Shown: piece after piece, positions 1-11,560 of the stretch | Position numbering within the stretch: position 1 is the first letter of the stretch | Layout of the letters: each line of letters starts with the position of its first letter | Origin: Hippasteria phrygiana | Taxonomy: Eukaryota; Echinodermata; Asteroidea; Valvatida; Goniasteridae | DNA: 64,000 bases | NCBI GenBank assembly: GCA_037893225.1 | Contig: JAZGUH010000002.1 | Span: 1,736,001 to 1,800,000, forward strand | Direction of reading: 5' to 3' | The notes under the pieces: generated by a model | Database searches by the model: none | Seen by the model: only the letters and a program-made list of their open reading frames with translations | Told to the model about the DNA's origin: nothing | Program-made: the position numbers and the translations under genes

Positions 1-1932
1 TTTTCTTTCCCAAAGAAACAATTTGAACCCTTTTCCAGAAAGTTTAATTTTGTGTAACGGTTACCCCCCCCCCCCCCCCCCCCCCTTCCCATCCATCCAA
101 AACTTTGATATGTCATTGACTTCATACAGGGTTTGTTTTGTGTCTTTCTAATACCCTAACCCTCCCAGACCCAGCACACTAGTGCTGACAGCTCCACTTT
201 GCTGCAATGATGCGTCTGGCAGGATTCTAGCCATTTAGTTGTCAATTGCTGATGTATCTTCAGTCTTCACATAATTTCCCTTGGTTAGTTGTGTACAAAA
301 TCATAAGTGGAACATGCCTTCTTTTTCTAAGTGTAATCAATACACCTTGCACATAATCATTTTGATGTTTTCCAAAATTCAATTTACAAAGAAAAATAAT
401 GTGGATGACTGTATACATGTAAATTCATTTAAAAACATCTTGAGATTTGAGATTTTCAGTTCATGTGTCTCAGTGGCAGTGCATGAAATAAATGACAGTC
501 CACCGATTTTCTGTTTGGTTCATACACATCAGTTAGTCAACATAGCAGTTTGGCCACAACAACTGACGTGTGTCATAAAAACAAACATGCTATGTACCAA
601 ACCAGAAAACTAAGATGAAACTTCCAAATCTGCATCCTGCTGTGCAAAAAATGAATAAATATCTCATTAAGCAAAACAAAAACACAGGCAATGTTAGGGG
701 CCCCGCTGACAGGAGACATTTGATATCACAGACCAAAACATTACCACACGTTACATGTAATTCTACAACTTTTATACTATGAAAAATAAACTTGTGAAAA
801 AGGTCACTTTAATGGTCCACGGTACTGTACCTATACAATTTACAAAATACATGTACAATGTAATAATTATGTATGCTAGTGCAGTATGACTGGACCAGAG
901 AATGGAAAGGTTCCAGGATTCTTCCATTCCCTCCCTTAGGTCTTCATAACATCCTCAATGCCACAGGTCAAGTAAAAAATGTGTTCTAAAACAACAATTA
1001 AACAATACGTTAAAAAATATAAAAAGCACTTGCATTAAGTGTAAAAAATTATATACAAATTGTATTTTACATGTACATGTACATATTAAAAAATTATTAC
1101 TGTTAAGAATTATAATACAATGTCTAGGTCCTGAAAGAGTACAAGCCAGACAGGATCTTGAGGTGACTGGGCATGAGGCAGACTAGTTGCTGGATGAGCT
1201 GATGAGGGCAAGGATGTAGCCAGAGTCTGGGTAGACTACAGAGGAAGGGCTCATACTAGTCATCAGTGCCACAATCATGAATCCTGCAGTAATGCATTAA
1301 CAATGGCAAGTCAACAGGTATCGTTCTAGATAAAGTGTAGGACCAGATCATTTTCATGGGAGACCTATTACAGTTTTGCAGGTGAAAAAATACCTAATTT
1401 CTTTTCTTTTCATCTGTTTTTATATTGAATATATGTATTCATGTTTTTGTGAAATCGTGAAATTTGCTTCTCAATGCATGGGAGCTGACAGTGGTAAGTG
1501 CTTCACATATTTAACATCTGTTTGAATTTGATTAATTAGTTCAATCCATAATTATGGAAAGTAGTACGAGAATAATAAATATAGCTCTTGATGCTATCAT
1601 GGAAAAGCTGCAGTTGCATTCAGATCGATGGGGCTATGCATTTCAACTTTATAAGGCAAACTGTTTGAGCTTTCATTTGAAGAAGTGTACAATGTAGATT
1701 ATATTAATTTGGAACTTGAAAAAGAAACACTCATGAAAACCTACGTTTTTTTACTTAAAAACTCATAAATTTCTGAAGATACATCCAAACTTCTTGTTTA
1801 TCCTGTTTTTAACAAGCTGCGGCTGCATCTTTAACACAAATGTTTTGCAGATGCAAAGGATAACATGGCATTATGTAAAACAAAAATCCTAGTTTTGTGT
1901 TAATACTTACAAGATTGCTGACAGATCAATTA
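1..1932 (-). other. 3' UTR and downstream flank of the FAM76-like gene
   Basis: Lies directly downstream of the FAM76 stop codon on the minus strand, so its upper part should be 3' UTR. It is AT-rich with many TACATGTA-type runs (for example around 1065-1090) and a poly-C tract at 61-85. I saw no convincing minus-strand AATAAA near the stop, so the cleavage site is not placed. Small ORFs here (such as 281-613 on the plus strand) have no recognisable domain. Confidence 0.5.
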
Positions 1933-2025
1933 TCATAAAACTGGTGGTTGGGTCTTCGAATCAGTCTTGTCTGGCTTTGTTTTACACATCATTGACACCT
2001 GTTTTGCAAGTGCACGGTTCTTGGC
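1933..2025 (-). CDS. FAM76: FAM76-like gene, last coding exon
   Basis: Encodes the C-terminal 30 residues and stop of a FAM76A/B orthologue. A polypyrimidine-poor but valid acceptor (TGCAG, 2026-2030) precedes an exon opening with GCC AAG AAC, read as AKNRALAKQVSMMCK and ending KTQPPVL then TGA at 1933-1935. FAM76 proteins carry a closely similar AKNRELLKQ block just before their C-terminus. The exon starts in phase 0, matching the phase-0 end of the exon at 23327. It was too short to be called as an ORF and was found by searching for the missing end of the gene. The exon lies 21.3 kb from its upstream partner. The role of FAM76 is only partly known (nuclear; the B form is reported in nuclear speckles). 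Confidence 0.85.
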   Translation of the reverse strand, partial: AKNRALAKQVSMMCKTKPDKTDSKTQPPVL

Positions 2026-2726
2026 CTGCATGTGGTAAATGAAAAAAAAAGTTCAATTTCTCTGAGGATTGTGTAGATTCAGACGTTGCAAATGCCTGCA
2101 GAGACCATCCAGGAATGTATCAACAACCAGCATCTCCTCATCAAGGTCACTGTGGAACAGACATCGAACATTTTCTTCTCAGACGTCCAGATCATCCGGA
2201 TACCTGATGCCACTGTAGCTTACAACAGCATACTTAAAGCTCATCTTCACAACTCATTCCACCCATTGCTTCACGTCTGCAGTCAAGAACACCCTAGTAC
2301 ACTACTGCGCCCACAACATCTATGATAAAGCCAGCAGCAACCAAAAGGTTCTCCGCAAGTCATCACTCAAACTCACTCGCTTCAAGAATATCAACAACCA
2401 GACCAAGCCCAGCACATCACCCAAAGAACACACAGAATACAAGCCACTCTCCCGTACATCACCTATCCCACACATGGGGTCAGAATGGGTTAGGATGTTC
2501 TGGGATTGGAATGGTGAATTGAGCAGCTCCATTCCCTTTGAAATGTGCCATTTTATAGCACGGTGTTTCAACTAGCCTCTCCTAAACAAACCCTCCTGTC
2601 TGGTTTCCCGTGCTGACCCTCTTCTTTTACTAGTCCCTGGTGCCTTAAAACCAGGTGCTCCGGGTGTATAGTACGATAGAGCTGAACAAGGATAGGTTGA
2701 GCCTGTTAGCCTTCGTTGGCAATCTA
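2026..2726. other. intronic stretch, no gene recognised
   Basis: Start of the 21-kb FAM76 intron. An open stretch at 2086-2522 has a coding-like, more GC-rich composition than its surroundings, but I could match it to no family. It may be a fragment of a retrotransposon ORF. No support beyond that. Confidence 0.4.
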
Positions 2727-3695
2727 CACTCTAAAAACAACTTAGTTAAAATATTGACTAGATTTCCTAGTTATTGAAAACTGACTAGGAATTCAGTCAA
2801 GCATCCGAAGTTTCAGGTTGACCGATAGTTGCTTTGACTACATTCCTATTTACTTCGTCGAGGTTCGAAGATTCTAGTCACTGCGTATTTTACGTCACGC
2901 GGCGGACGGGTTATTTTCAACATTTCTCAAAGGGGCGAGATCGCATCGCGCATGTCGCGATCGCGCGTCGACTTCTGAGAATAGGCTAAATGTCGTTTTT
3001 GTCTGCTATAAATTAATATAATTCTATAAGTGATTCGTTTTAAACAAACATTTTCTAGTGCTCTATTTTTTACAATTTGAAAAGCAGAAGTTATGCTGCT
3101 CATTTCAGAAAATTGTTTATGTATGAATGGTGTTTATGAAGACCATTTAAAATGACAACTATGACTCAAAAGTAACATGAAAATAGTTGGAGGAAAATAT
3201 ACTGCTGTTTGATGTTGTGATATTTGGCCTTATGAACGTTTCCTTATTGGTGTATTTGGCTGATGGAAATGCTATTGGAAAGGGTGTCAAATTTATACCG
3301 ATTGATAGACAATGCCATGGTTCGCATTGCTTTGAGTATTAAAGGGTGAATTAAAAATAGTCGTGCCAATGTCTTGTATTTTTGTTTGTTTCAAGGTTTA
3401 TAAAAAATGACAACGCATTTTGTCATACAAACTGGGAAAAGTAGTAGAATTTGACTCAAATTCTGGTTGACTGAAAATGAACAAAATCACAACGGATTTA
3501 GTCATACAAACTAGGAAAAGTAGTAGGATTTGACTCGAATTCTAGTTATTTATGTGACTGTTTTTTCTAGTCAATAATATTGACTGGAAAAATCTAGTCA
3601 GATAGACTGATTTTCAGTTGCACCCAGCTGACCCTGAATATCTAGTCAAATTTAACTGGTTTCTAGTCAAATCTGACTAATGCTTTTTTAGAGTG
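2727..3695. mobile_element. non-autonomous DNA transposon with TA target site
   Basis: Terminal inverted repeats CACTCTAAAAA (2727-2737) and TTTTTTAGAGTG (3684-3695) are flanked by TA on both sides. The interior has no ORF but many subterminal copies of CTAGTC/GACTAG and a repeated block (GGAAAAGTAGTAG near 3435 and 3515). The TA target site fits Tc1/mariner-like or related superfamilies; the superfamily is not settled. Confidence 0.7.
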
Positions 3696-3697
3696 TA

Positions 3698-4769
3698 CCT
3701 CTACCCCTAGGTAGAGGCATTCCTTTTTGTTTTGCAGCGGACTCGTTACCCCTCCCAGTCCTATTTGCACTGTGAGAAAAATTGTCATTTCAGCACGAGG
3801 GGCTGGATTGTTTGTATTGTTATGTACACCCCTCACTGAATGTACACCCCTCACGGAACGTGGGCGAGGCCGTTGCTGTGGTTGTGGCACAGCACGCACT
3901 TGTGTTGTTACTTATGTGTTTGACCCGCGTGTGACCCTTTTGCAATTTTATGAATGGGTCATCATTTTTTTTCACGTGAGGCCTTACTAGAAAATTCTGT
4001 GAATGATTATTGTTTATGCTAGTTTTTTCTAGAAGCTATGAGTTCAAATTCTGAAAGTTTGCGTAATTCTATCAGTTTATTTCTTAGATGTTCGAGTAAT
4101 TGTAATAAGTAATTTCTGGAATGTAGGAAATTTCTATAAATGTTAGGACAAAATCGGGACTTTGGACTGTGAACTTTGGATTTCAGTACATTATCCGAAC
4201 CTGTGACCTGTATGTGACTCGTCTGTGCTGGAGCGATTGGAGAAAGTTCGTGCGTGAGAGCTGAATTTTATTCCATAAGAGACATTTTTGTGAACTGTCT
4301 ACAGTTCAGTATTTGGGGTCTCATATCCCCATATTTTTGCGACGGGAGCCAGTTTGTGTGGTCCCCCGCGGTCTCGTCTGTTTCCGGCTGCTTGTTGGAG
4401 GTGAATTCGCCCCGCGTTCCAGCTCGTTTACACATCAAAGAACTATGTTCGCCCGCACCATTGGAGTCGTCTGAGCCCTCGCCCAAGTCCTCGCCCATTG
4501 CAGAGGTGCCCAAGTCACCTGAGCCCTCGCCTATATAAGTCTTCACTCATAAGATCTTTTGAGTTATATATTGTATAAGATCTTTTCTTAATTCTACACT
4601 TGTTAAACCCTACTGATTCTTGAATATTCTCATTAATAAATCACCTTGTTTTTTGGTTTTTTAAATCAGTGTGATCTTGTTTGATTTCTTTGTTGCATCC
4701 GAGAAAATTCAGGATGTTGTTAGTAATTTATATTTAAGGATAGTTTGGAGATTTTCAGATCGTAGCAAA
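3698..4769 (+). other. probable 5' LTR/leader region of the gypsy-type element
   Basis: Precedes the primer-binding-like site. It holds AATAAA at 4635-4640 and a T-rich stretch after it, as expected for R-U5. I could not find a matching 3' copy after 9478, so LTR limits are not defined. Short internal repeats (GAGCCCTCGCC, 4473-4535) make an open but non-genic reading frame. Confidence 0.35.
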
Positions 4770-4787
4770 TTGCGGCCCGTCCGGGAA
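4770..4787 (+). promoter_or_regulatory. candidate primer-binding site
   Basis: TTGCGGCCCGTCCGGGAA lies about 120 bases before gag. It resembles the tRNA-Pro-complementary PBS of many LTR elements (CTCGTCCGGGAT type). Position and GC content in an AT-rich setting support the call; the priming tRNA is an inference. Confidence 0.45.
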
Positions 4788-4906
4788 ATCGAACAAACAT
4801 AAGTCACACTTCATTTTGTTTGCAATATTGTCAAACAAGGTCGCACACTTTGTTATATTGTTGCTAGTTTGAAGTCATGGCTAGTTAGTTCGATGCACAA
4901 GCTTTC

Positions 4907-6013
4907 GTGGAGGCTAAAGATTTGTCTGTCGATAAGTTGCAACTGTTGACAAAAGATGCGTTGCATGAAGTTGCTAGATATGCTCATCTAGAAATTTCTC
5001 GAAGTGCCAAGAAGGCCAAACTAGTGAGCATTCTTGCGAAAAAGTTCAATCTAGAGATGGCTGAGTCTCCGCAAACTTCTGATCGAGAAATTGAGCTTGC
5101 CAAAATTGAGCTGGAAAAAGAAAGGCTCAGGCTTGAGTTTGCAGAAAGAGAAAACGACAAAGATAGAGAAAAAGAATTTGAATTACGAAAGCTTGAACAT
5201 CAACTGAAAACTAAAGAATTTGAATTAGTTGCAAAGAAAGACACAGGCAATGAGAGAACTCCAACTGACTTTGATCTACATGTAGCGAAAAACATAAGGT
5301 TGGTGCCAATATTCAACGAACATGATGTTGAAACATATTTTCTGTCTTTCGAGAAAACTGTCAAAAGTCTTAAGTGGCCTGAGAAGTATTGGCCTTTGCT
5401 CCTACATAGCACGTTTGTGGGTAAGGCTCAAAAAGTCTATGCCACACTTTCAGTGGACCAGTGTAGTGAATATGGTACAGTTAAAGCAACCATTTTGAAT
5501 GCTATGAGTTGGTTCCTGAGACCTATAGGCAGAAATTTCGAAAATTGACTAGATCAAATGGCCAGACCTTTGTCGAATTCGCTAGACAAAAGGAAATTGT
5601 GTTTGATCGATTGTATCGATCTCTCAAAGTTGAGAAGAAATTTGAGGAGCTGAGAGAAGTTGTCCTCATGGAAGAGTTTAAAAACAGTGTCCCACTGAGC
5701 ATCAAAACCCATTTGGAAGAACACCAGATCACCAAACTAAAGAAAGCTGCAGTGGTCATGGTGGTAGCCGATGATTATGAGTTAACTCACAAAATGAGTA
5801 TGGGTAAAACTAATTTCCAGTCAAGGGGTTTTTACACAATGATAAGGGCAAGTCAGGTTCCGAGGCACAGTCTAGCACTGGTCATCCTGATCCATCAGGT
5901 AAGAAGCCGTCATCACCAAGTGATGAAGAGGCAAGGAGGACCGAAAGAAGAATTTCTTTTCTCCCATCACATGTGATTACTGTCACAAAAAGGGCCACAC
6001 GAAGGCAGGATGC
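4907..6013 (+). pseudogene. gag of the gypsy-type element, frameshifted, with zinc knuckle
   Basis: Two overlapping frames (4907-5548 and 5509-5976) make a capsid-like protein: a charged helical segment rich in Lys and Glu, then a retrotransposon gag core. A further frame change leads to a CX2CX4HX4C zinc knuckle (CDYCHKKGHTKAGC, 5972-6013), the nucleic-acid binding motif of nucleocapsid. The first ATG at 4877 is followed within two codons by a stop, so 4907 is the first open frame and not a proven start. The two frame changes show decay. Confidence 0.7.
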
Positions 6014-6179
6014 TTCACGTTCATCGCTGACCAGCGAAAGCGTTCCGAAAAGCCAGTCGCTTTTGTCTGTAAGGACACTCCACTTCGTAGGAAGTCCGGT
6101 GAGGCCGATGGCAACCGTGTTTCTTCTTTGAAAGTGGTTGATAAAATCAACCCAGTTGATGAAATTTACAAAGATTTTG

Positions 6180-6669
6180 TTCATCGTGGTGATGTGTCGT
6201 GTGTGTCTGAGGAAGCCGGCAGTCCAGTTGTTATCCTGAGTTATAGAGGCGCGTCACAGTCACTGATGCTGGAGGATGTGTTGTCATTGTCTCCAGAAAG
6301 TTGATTCAAGGTATTGGGGGTAATTTTATGCCTGTCCCGTTGCATAGGGTAAATTTGAAATGTGACTTGTTCACTGGCCCTGTGGATGTTAAAGTTGTTC
6401 CTAGTCTGCCGATGAAAGGTCTCGGATTTTTGCTAGGTAATGACGTTGCAGGAGGTAAAGTGTCGGCATCCTCTATTGTCTCTGGTGAACCTGTGGAGGA
6501 GCCAGAACTTCATTCTTTGGAGGAGTTTCCAGAAATCTTCCCCAAGTGTGCAGTGACGAGATCCCATTCGAAGCAGATGGAAAAGGAGGTTGCAGAGTCA
6601 GTGCCTATAGAGGAGGAATCTGGTGTTTGGCTGGCTGAAACTTTCTTCAATAATGTAGGAAGAAAATGA
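6180..6669 (+). pseudogene. retropepsin-like protease remnant
   Basis: The frame from about 6200 to 6280 contains GASQSLMLEDV, the flank of an aspartic protease active site, and 6301-6669 continues with a GPVDVKV..GLGFLLGNDVAGG block typical of the protease that precedes integrase in Gmr1-type elements. The D-T/S-G catalytic triplet is not there (YRGA stands in its place) and a stop at about 6301 splits the domain, so it cannot be active. Confidence 0.55.
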
Positions 6670-6736
6670 GGGAGTGTCTCAAGATGTTAAGTTTAGCTGA
6701 TCCTCGCTGATAGAGCAGCAGAAAACGGACCCAGAT

Positions 6737-7937
6737 TTGAGGAAGCTAGCCCAGACAGCGTGTTCTGAGGAAAAGGTTCAGGGGGTTTCAGAATGCTACT
6801 ACGTCAAGTCTGGCGTGTTAATGAGGAAATGGAGACCCACCCAGAGACCAGCTGATGAAGAATGGATTGTTCATAAAATTGTTGTTCCTCCGTGTTACCG
6901 TGATGAGATCTTAAGAATTGCTCACGAGATTCCGGTTGCAGGTCATCTTGGCATCAGAAAGACTCAAGCTAGAGTCATGGCGCATTGTTATTGGCCTACA
7001 TGTAAGCTACACCAAGATGTGGTTGAATTCTGCAAGACTTGCCATACGTGTCAGATGGTGGGGAAGCCACAGCCATCAATGAAGCCTGCACCGATGATAC
7101 CGATTCCTGCATTTGATGAGCCATTTATGAGAGTCCTCGTTGATTGTGTTGGTCCTCTACTGCGGACGATGTCCGGGCATCAGTTTTTGTTGACCATAAT
7201 GGACTTGTCAACCAGATTTCCAGAGGCCATTCCACTGAGGAAGATAACAGCCAAAGTTGTTGTTGAGGCTCTTATGCAGTTTTTCATAAGACTGTATACC
7301 GAAAGAAGTGCAGTCCGATCAGGGGTCTAACTTCATGTCGGTTGTGTTTCAGGAAGTCCTCAGGAAATCATCTGCATATCACCTGTAGTCTCAATAACGA
7401 GCTCTGGAGAGGTACCACCAAACCCTCAAGAATATGTTAAGAGCATACTGCGAGGATTTCCCAGAAGATTGGGACAAATGAATTCCCTTTCTCTTGTCTG
7501 CAACTAGAGACTCACCAAACGAGTCAACCGGTTTTACTCCATTTGAGTTGGTCTACGGTCATGAGGTGAGGGGGCCTTTGAACCTCATCAAGGAAAGGTT
7601 TCTGGCAAAGGAGGATGAGACCACTCTGCTCGACTATGTGTCGAACTTCAAGGAGAGGCTGTCCAATACATGTTCTGTGGCACAAGAACATCTGAAGTTG
7701 TCTCAACAGATCATGAAGACTAGAGCAGACAAGAAATCTGAAGTCCGCATCTTTAAACCTGGCGAAAAGGTGCTAGTGCTGTTGCATCTGCCTGGCGAGC
7801 GCCCTAAAGCCAAGTTCAGTGGGCCCTACTGTGTCAAAAAGAAACTCAATGATGTAAATTACATAGTCAGTACCCCAGATCGAAGAAAGAGCCAGAGTTT
7901 GTCATGTGAACATGCTCAAGAAGTATTACGAGCGTGA
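6737..7937 (+). pseudogene. integrase of the gypsy-type element (upstream of RT)
   Basis: Inserts element cDNA into the genome. The first part (6737-7330) has the H2C2 zinc domain (HEIPVAGHLG...FCKTCHTCQ) and the start of the DDE core (LVDCVGPL, then FLLTIMDLSTRFPEAIPLR). A stop near 7329 and a frame change follow; the middle of the core is degenerate. The 7494-7937 frame restores the C-terminal part (GFTPFELVYGHEVRGPL and KPGEKVLVLL...GPYCVKK). It is unusual in lying before RT. Confidence 0.75.
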
Positions 7938-7952
7938 TAATTCTAGCCAAAA

Positions 7953-8797
7953 ATGGGGGTAACTGTCATCGATTCAAAACCCGACAGTGACAATTCAGAT
8001 GATGAAGACCTTGAGACAAAAACAGTTGAACATGAGTTTTTGGCTGTTCAGCTTTCAAATTCTAAAATTCTTGCCAACTTGGATGAAATCCTTGGCCACT
8101 TGCACAATGACAAACGGAGAGATTATCAAGTCTACTCCAAAAGTACGAGCCAGTTTGTTTGACAAGCTAGGCCGTACGTTGGTTGCCATTTATGATGTTG
8201 ATGTAGGAAATACAAGACCTACAAAACAGGCCCCCTACTGACTTAACCCTGAAAATTATCAAAGGTTCGGGAAGAGGTTAAGTTCATGATAGAGCATGAC
8301 ATTATAGAACCAAGTCAGAGTTCCTGGAGTTCTCCCATTGTCATGGTACCAAAGCCCGACTGGACACTTAGATTTTGTATTGATTATCGAAAAGTCATTG
8401 CAAAAACTAAGACTGATTCATATCCTATCCCTAGGTTGGAAGACTGCATTGATCGAGTGGGAAATTCTGCATTTGTCAGTAAAATAGACTTGTTGAAAAG
8501 ATATTGGCAAGTGCCCTTGACTGACCGAGCCAAAGAAATTTCGGTGTTTGTGACACCCGATGGTCTGTTCCAATGTAAAACGATGCCCTTTGGGATGAAA
8601 AAGGCCCGGCTATGTTTCAGAGAATGATGAGTCAAGTCATTGCCGGACTAGAAAATTGTGTTGTCTATATTGATGAAATTTTGGTATACAGCGATAGCTG
8701 GGAAGACCATCTAAAACACTTGAGTGCCCTGTTTGATAAGCTTTCTAAAGCAAACCTCGTGGTAAACCTCAAGAAGAGTTAGTTTGCCAAAGCAACA
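7953..8797 (+). pseudogene. reverse transcriptase of the gypsy-type element, catalytic motif altered
   Basis: A linker frame (7953-8241) leads into RT fingers and palm: WSSPIVMVPKPD, FCIDYRKV, DLLKRYWQVPL and FVTPDGLFQCKTMPFG (8286-8627). After a frameshift the catalytic box reads YIDE at 8666-8677 in place of Y-x-D-D, so the second Asp is lost. An in-frame TAG follows near 8780. These changes indicate an inactive copy. Confidence 0.8.
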
Positions 8798-9478
8798 GTG
8801 ACCTACTTACATGTAGGTCATGTGGTCAGTCAAGGTCACGTGCTACCCGGAGTAGCAAAGATTCAAGCCATTCAAGAGTTTCCCTTACCCACAGGGAAAA
8901 GAGAACTGATGAGATTCCTGGGTATGAGTGGATTTTACAGAAAGTTTGTTCCAAACTTCAGCACCATTGCGACTCCATTGACTAAACTGTTTATACAGAA
9001 AAATGTAAAGTTTGTTTGGTCGGACTCATGCCAAAGTGCTTTTGAGAAATTGAAAGCCATTCTAACAAACGAACCAGTTCTGGCTGCGCCAAAGTTTGAC
9101 AAGGCATTCAAAATAGCCATTGATGCCAGCGATGTTGGTGTTGGAGCGGTTTTGCTCCAAGATGATGAGTCCGGCATTGAGCGACCGATCAGTTACTTCT
9201 CAGAGAAACTGAATAAATACCAGGCCAAATACTCCACCATCGAAAAAGAGGCGTTAGATCTGGTCCTTGCCCTACAACACTTTGAAGTGTATGTAACAAA
9301 TGGTGCTGGGAGGATGATCATTTATACCGATTATAACCCACATGTGTTTTTGGAGAAATTCAAGACCAAGAACCAAAGATTATTTCGATGGAGTTTGATT
9401 TTGCAACCATATCCACTCAAGATTATTCATATTGCTGGAAAGAGCATTGTTTTGGCTGATGCTCTGTCCAGAGTTTAG
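8798..9478 (+). pseudogene. RT connection and RNase H domain
   Basis: Carries the RT thumb/connection (FLGMSGFYRKFVPNFS) and an RNase H domain (FKIAIDASDVGVGAVL...STIEKEALDLVLALQHF...IIYTDYNP, then GKSIVLADALSRV). It is the least damaged part, open for 226 codons and ending in TAG at 9476-9478. RNase H closes the coding part, as expected if integrase sits upstream. Confidence 0.8.
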
Positions 9479-10342
9479 AAGATTGTACTTAATCACATTG
9501 ATTTCTGTGTTGTGAGACCAGTAAGAATGATACTTTTGTTTTTTACTGTAAGAAGTCTTAGCCAGGCATACCTTTTTAAGCGAAAATTTCGAGAAGTTTG
9601 GTATCGTTTGAAAGAGCATTTCCCAGTGTACATGTACCTATTTATATCAATGACATCACTGTGTAGACGTCTGCCAACCCATAATAAGCCGCTAAAGAAG
9701 ATAAACAAATCGTCCCTGTTGCATGTAAGAATCCATGTCTGGTTTGCGAACAGGGCCTATGTCAGCAAAATATAGTAATTTCATTGGATGCCAGCTTGCG
9801 CGTGGTTCTTACTGTTTACCTAGATACTAGGTATTTACACACTTGTGTGTATGTGTGCACGTGCACTGTATATATCTCCGAGGACAAGAGAAGAAAGGAA
9901 ACACAAAGAAACCTTTCAGTCCTCGAACGTAGAGTCTTTTGTTGAAATCGGTCCTCGAACGTAAGGATATGTGCTTAGTCTATGGGGGTTGGTTATATTA
10001 AAGGAACAATAGGAAACACACAGCATTGTCCTCGGACGTATTGGGGAAGTACGACTGAGTGCATGTATACCCGTTATCATGCTGGCTATTTCTGACTTGA
10101 CCATACGCTTTTAATAGCCAGAAATGTCTGAATTTGTATTTGGCTTCGAAAAATGCCCCTTTAAAATGATGTCACGTGACATGTCATCATGACGTAAAAG
10201 TTCGGCACACATTCTGAGCAGTTGGTCTAAGTGTCTGCAAAGTTTAAAGGCAATCGGCTGCATAAAAGTAGCCAAAGTGCCGGTAAGAAAGAAAACATGT
10301 ACAAATGCTATGGGCAATAGTTTGAAAAGGAAACAAAAAAAG
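9479..10342. other. intronic stretch with repeated TCCTCGAACGTA motif and an end of a TGACGTCA-type element
   Basis: No gene. The motif TCCTCGAACGTA or close variants recurs at about 9921, 9951 and 10030. From about 10130 on, the sequence belongs to the same AT-rich element family as 11-17 kb (ATGATGTCACGTGAC, then a variant of the TACAAAGTCTATGGG box). Confidence 0.5.
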
Positions 10343-10621
10343 AAACTAGAGGTCTATGTCTCTTCGATGAATAGAACATAGGGCTTTTCCGCATATTTTT
10401 TTTATGACATCACTAAAATTTGGCATACTAGTGACAATATTTACCTACCTACCAAGTTTCATGATGATTGGACTTACCCCTGTTTTCTGTTAAAAGTACA
10501 TCTAGGAAGGAACCATGTACAAAGTCTATGTGACCAGGTACCCAAGAAGAAAAAGAAATATTATAAGAAAAAAAAAATTCTAAACAAAAACAAAGGCTTT
10601 TCCGCAACTTTGCGGAAAAGC
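10343..10621 (+). mobile_element. short hairpin-ended non-coding element (279 bp)
   Basis: Starts AAACTAGAGG followed by an imperfect hairpin (CTATGT..ACATAG, 10354-10381) and then GGCTTTTCCGCA. It ends in a hairpin made of that same sequence and its complement (GGCTTTTCCGCA ACTT TGCGGAAAAGC, 10595-10621), preceded by AACAAAAACAAA. It is the smallest complete member of the family seen at 11.5-17, 22.7-23 and 40-41.8 kb. No ORF. The ends suggest a rolling-circle or other single-strand mechanism, which is inference. Confidence 0.6.
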
Positions 10622-11290
10622 AAAAAAACGAGAAATGTGTTACATGTGTTTCACAAAATCATCCTTTTGATGACGTCACATTTTAAATTAAATGTTAATA
10701 TCTATGACCTAACAAACTATTAATTAACCCTTCTGTTCTCAGGGCCAAAATCGACCCAGCTGCTGTACAGATCAAAACCTATCAAATGACAGGTTGAAAC
10801 ACACACAAACTGTGAGAGTTGGTGTTTAGAGTTTTTGATAGGCTGTGAGAGTTATAAGTATAGGAGGGTTAACAAAACAAATTTCGAATTTAGCATCTTC
10901 TGTTGATGAGATATGGCTTAAAGGTTCAAAAACATAAAAACAATATAGAAATCATATGACGTCATCATGACATCACATTAAATTTTAATTATAACACCAC
11001 CTGGTCTATGTGCATACCACATATCAGCCCTGTTGAACCTATAGTTTTGGAGATACAGGCCTTCAAAACGTGCACCTTTAATGTCATGTAATGTGACATC
11101 TGATGACGTCATCATGAGTCTCATAATTTTTCATCTATAACACGTCCTATCAGCCTCATTGAACCTACAGTTGTGGAGCTTTAGGACTTTAAATCATGCA
11201 CCTTTAATGTTAAGTAACTTGAAACCCGACGACGTCATTATGATGTCACATGAATTTTCATCTATAACAAATCCCAATCTATTTTCAAAT

Positions 11291-11421
11291 TGAACAAAGA
11301 AACTGGCAGGAGCAGGATTCGAACCTGCGACCTCCGGGTTACCGTACCGGCACTCTACCAACAGAGCTATCTTGCCCTATGTTGGCGGTCTCCCAAATTG
11401 TCAGTATCTTTGTTCGGGTGG
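11291..11421 (-). repeat. tRNA-derived SINE-like repeat, copy 1
   Basis: Minus strand holds a tRNA-like fold: acceptor GGCAAGA, D-arm GCTC..GAGT, an anticodon loop ACGGTAA (GGT, threonine-like), and a T-arm GCAGG TTCGAAT CCTGC. Position 33 is C rather than T and the anticodon stem has a mismatch, so it is a tRNA relic, not a working gene. The unit is bounded by GAACAAAGA and TCTTTGTTC and is nearly identical over 131 bp to 49996-50126. Confidence 0.7.
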
Positions 11422-11507
11422 GCGACTTTGTTTTCTGTTAAAAGTACATGTATGAAGGAAACGTGTACAAAGTCTATGGGATCAGGTACCCAAAAAGAAA
11501 AAGAAAA

Positions 11508-11560
11508 AAACTAGAGCTACAATGTATATGTCTGTTTAATAAACAGATCATATGGCTTTT
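11508..11560 (+). repeat. 5' end of a hairpin-ended element (AAACTAGAG plus 12-bp stem)
   Basis: AAACTAGAG is followed by a hairpin (ATATGTCTGTTT / AAACAGA T CATAT, 11525-11552) and GGCTTTTCCGCA. It has the same layout as 10343 and 11848 but a different hairpin sequence, showing that structure is kept while sequence changes. Confidence 0.6.

Larger units (their letters stand above)
4770..9478 (+). mobile_element. degenerate Gmr1-like Ty3/gypsy retrotransposon
   Basis: Reads in order gag, zinc knuckle, protease remnant, integrase, reverse transcriptase and RNase H. In ordinary Ty3/gypsy elements the integrase is last; here it comes before RT, the order of the deuterostome Gmr1 group. The coding line is broken by stops and frameshifts in every domain, and key residues in protease and RT are lost, so the copy is dead. 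No second LTR was seen. It lies inside the last FAM76 intron on the opposite strand to that gene. Confidence 0.8.

Noticed and set aside
2086..2571. Possible coding region near the last FAM76 exon
   Set aside because: Open frames are short and match no family I recognise; splice signals do not connect it to FAM76.
7940..7970. Polypurine tract and LTR start after the integrase (AAAAATGGGGGTAACTGTCATC)
   Set aside because: RT and RNase H coding follows directly, with a linker of the right kind, so the element does not end there; no LTR repeat was found.
11300..11385. Functional tRNA-Thr gene
   Set aside because: C at position 33, a mismatch in the anticodon stem, and near-identical repeat flanks shared with 49996-50126 indicate a SINE.
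11290..11514. ORF with a peptide such as RIRTCDLRVTVPALYQ
   Set aside because: Conceptual translation of a tRNA-derived repeat, a well-known artefact; the same applies to 25314-25568 and 49995-50207.
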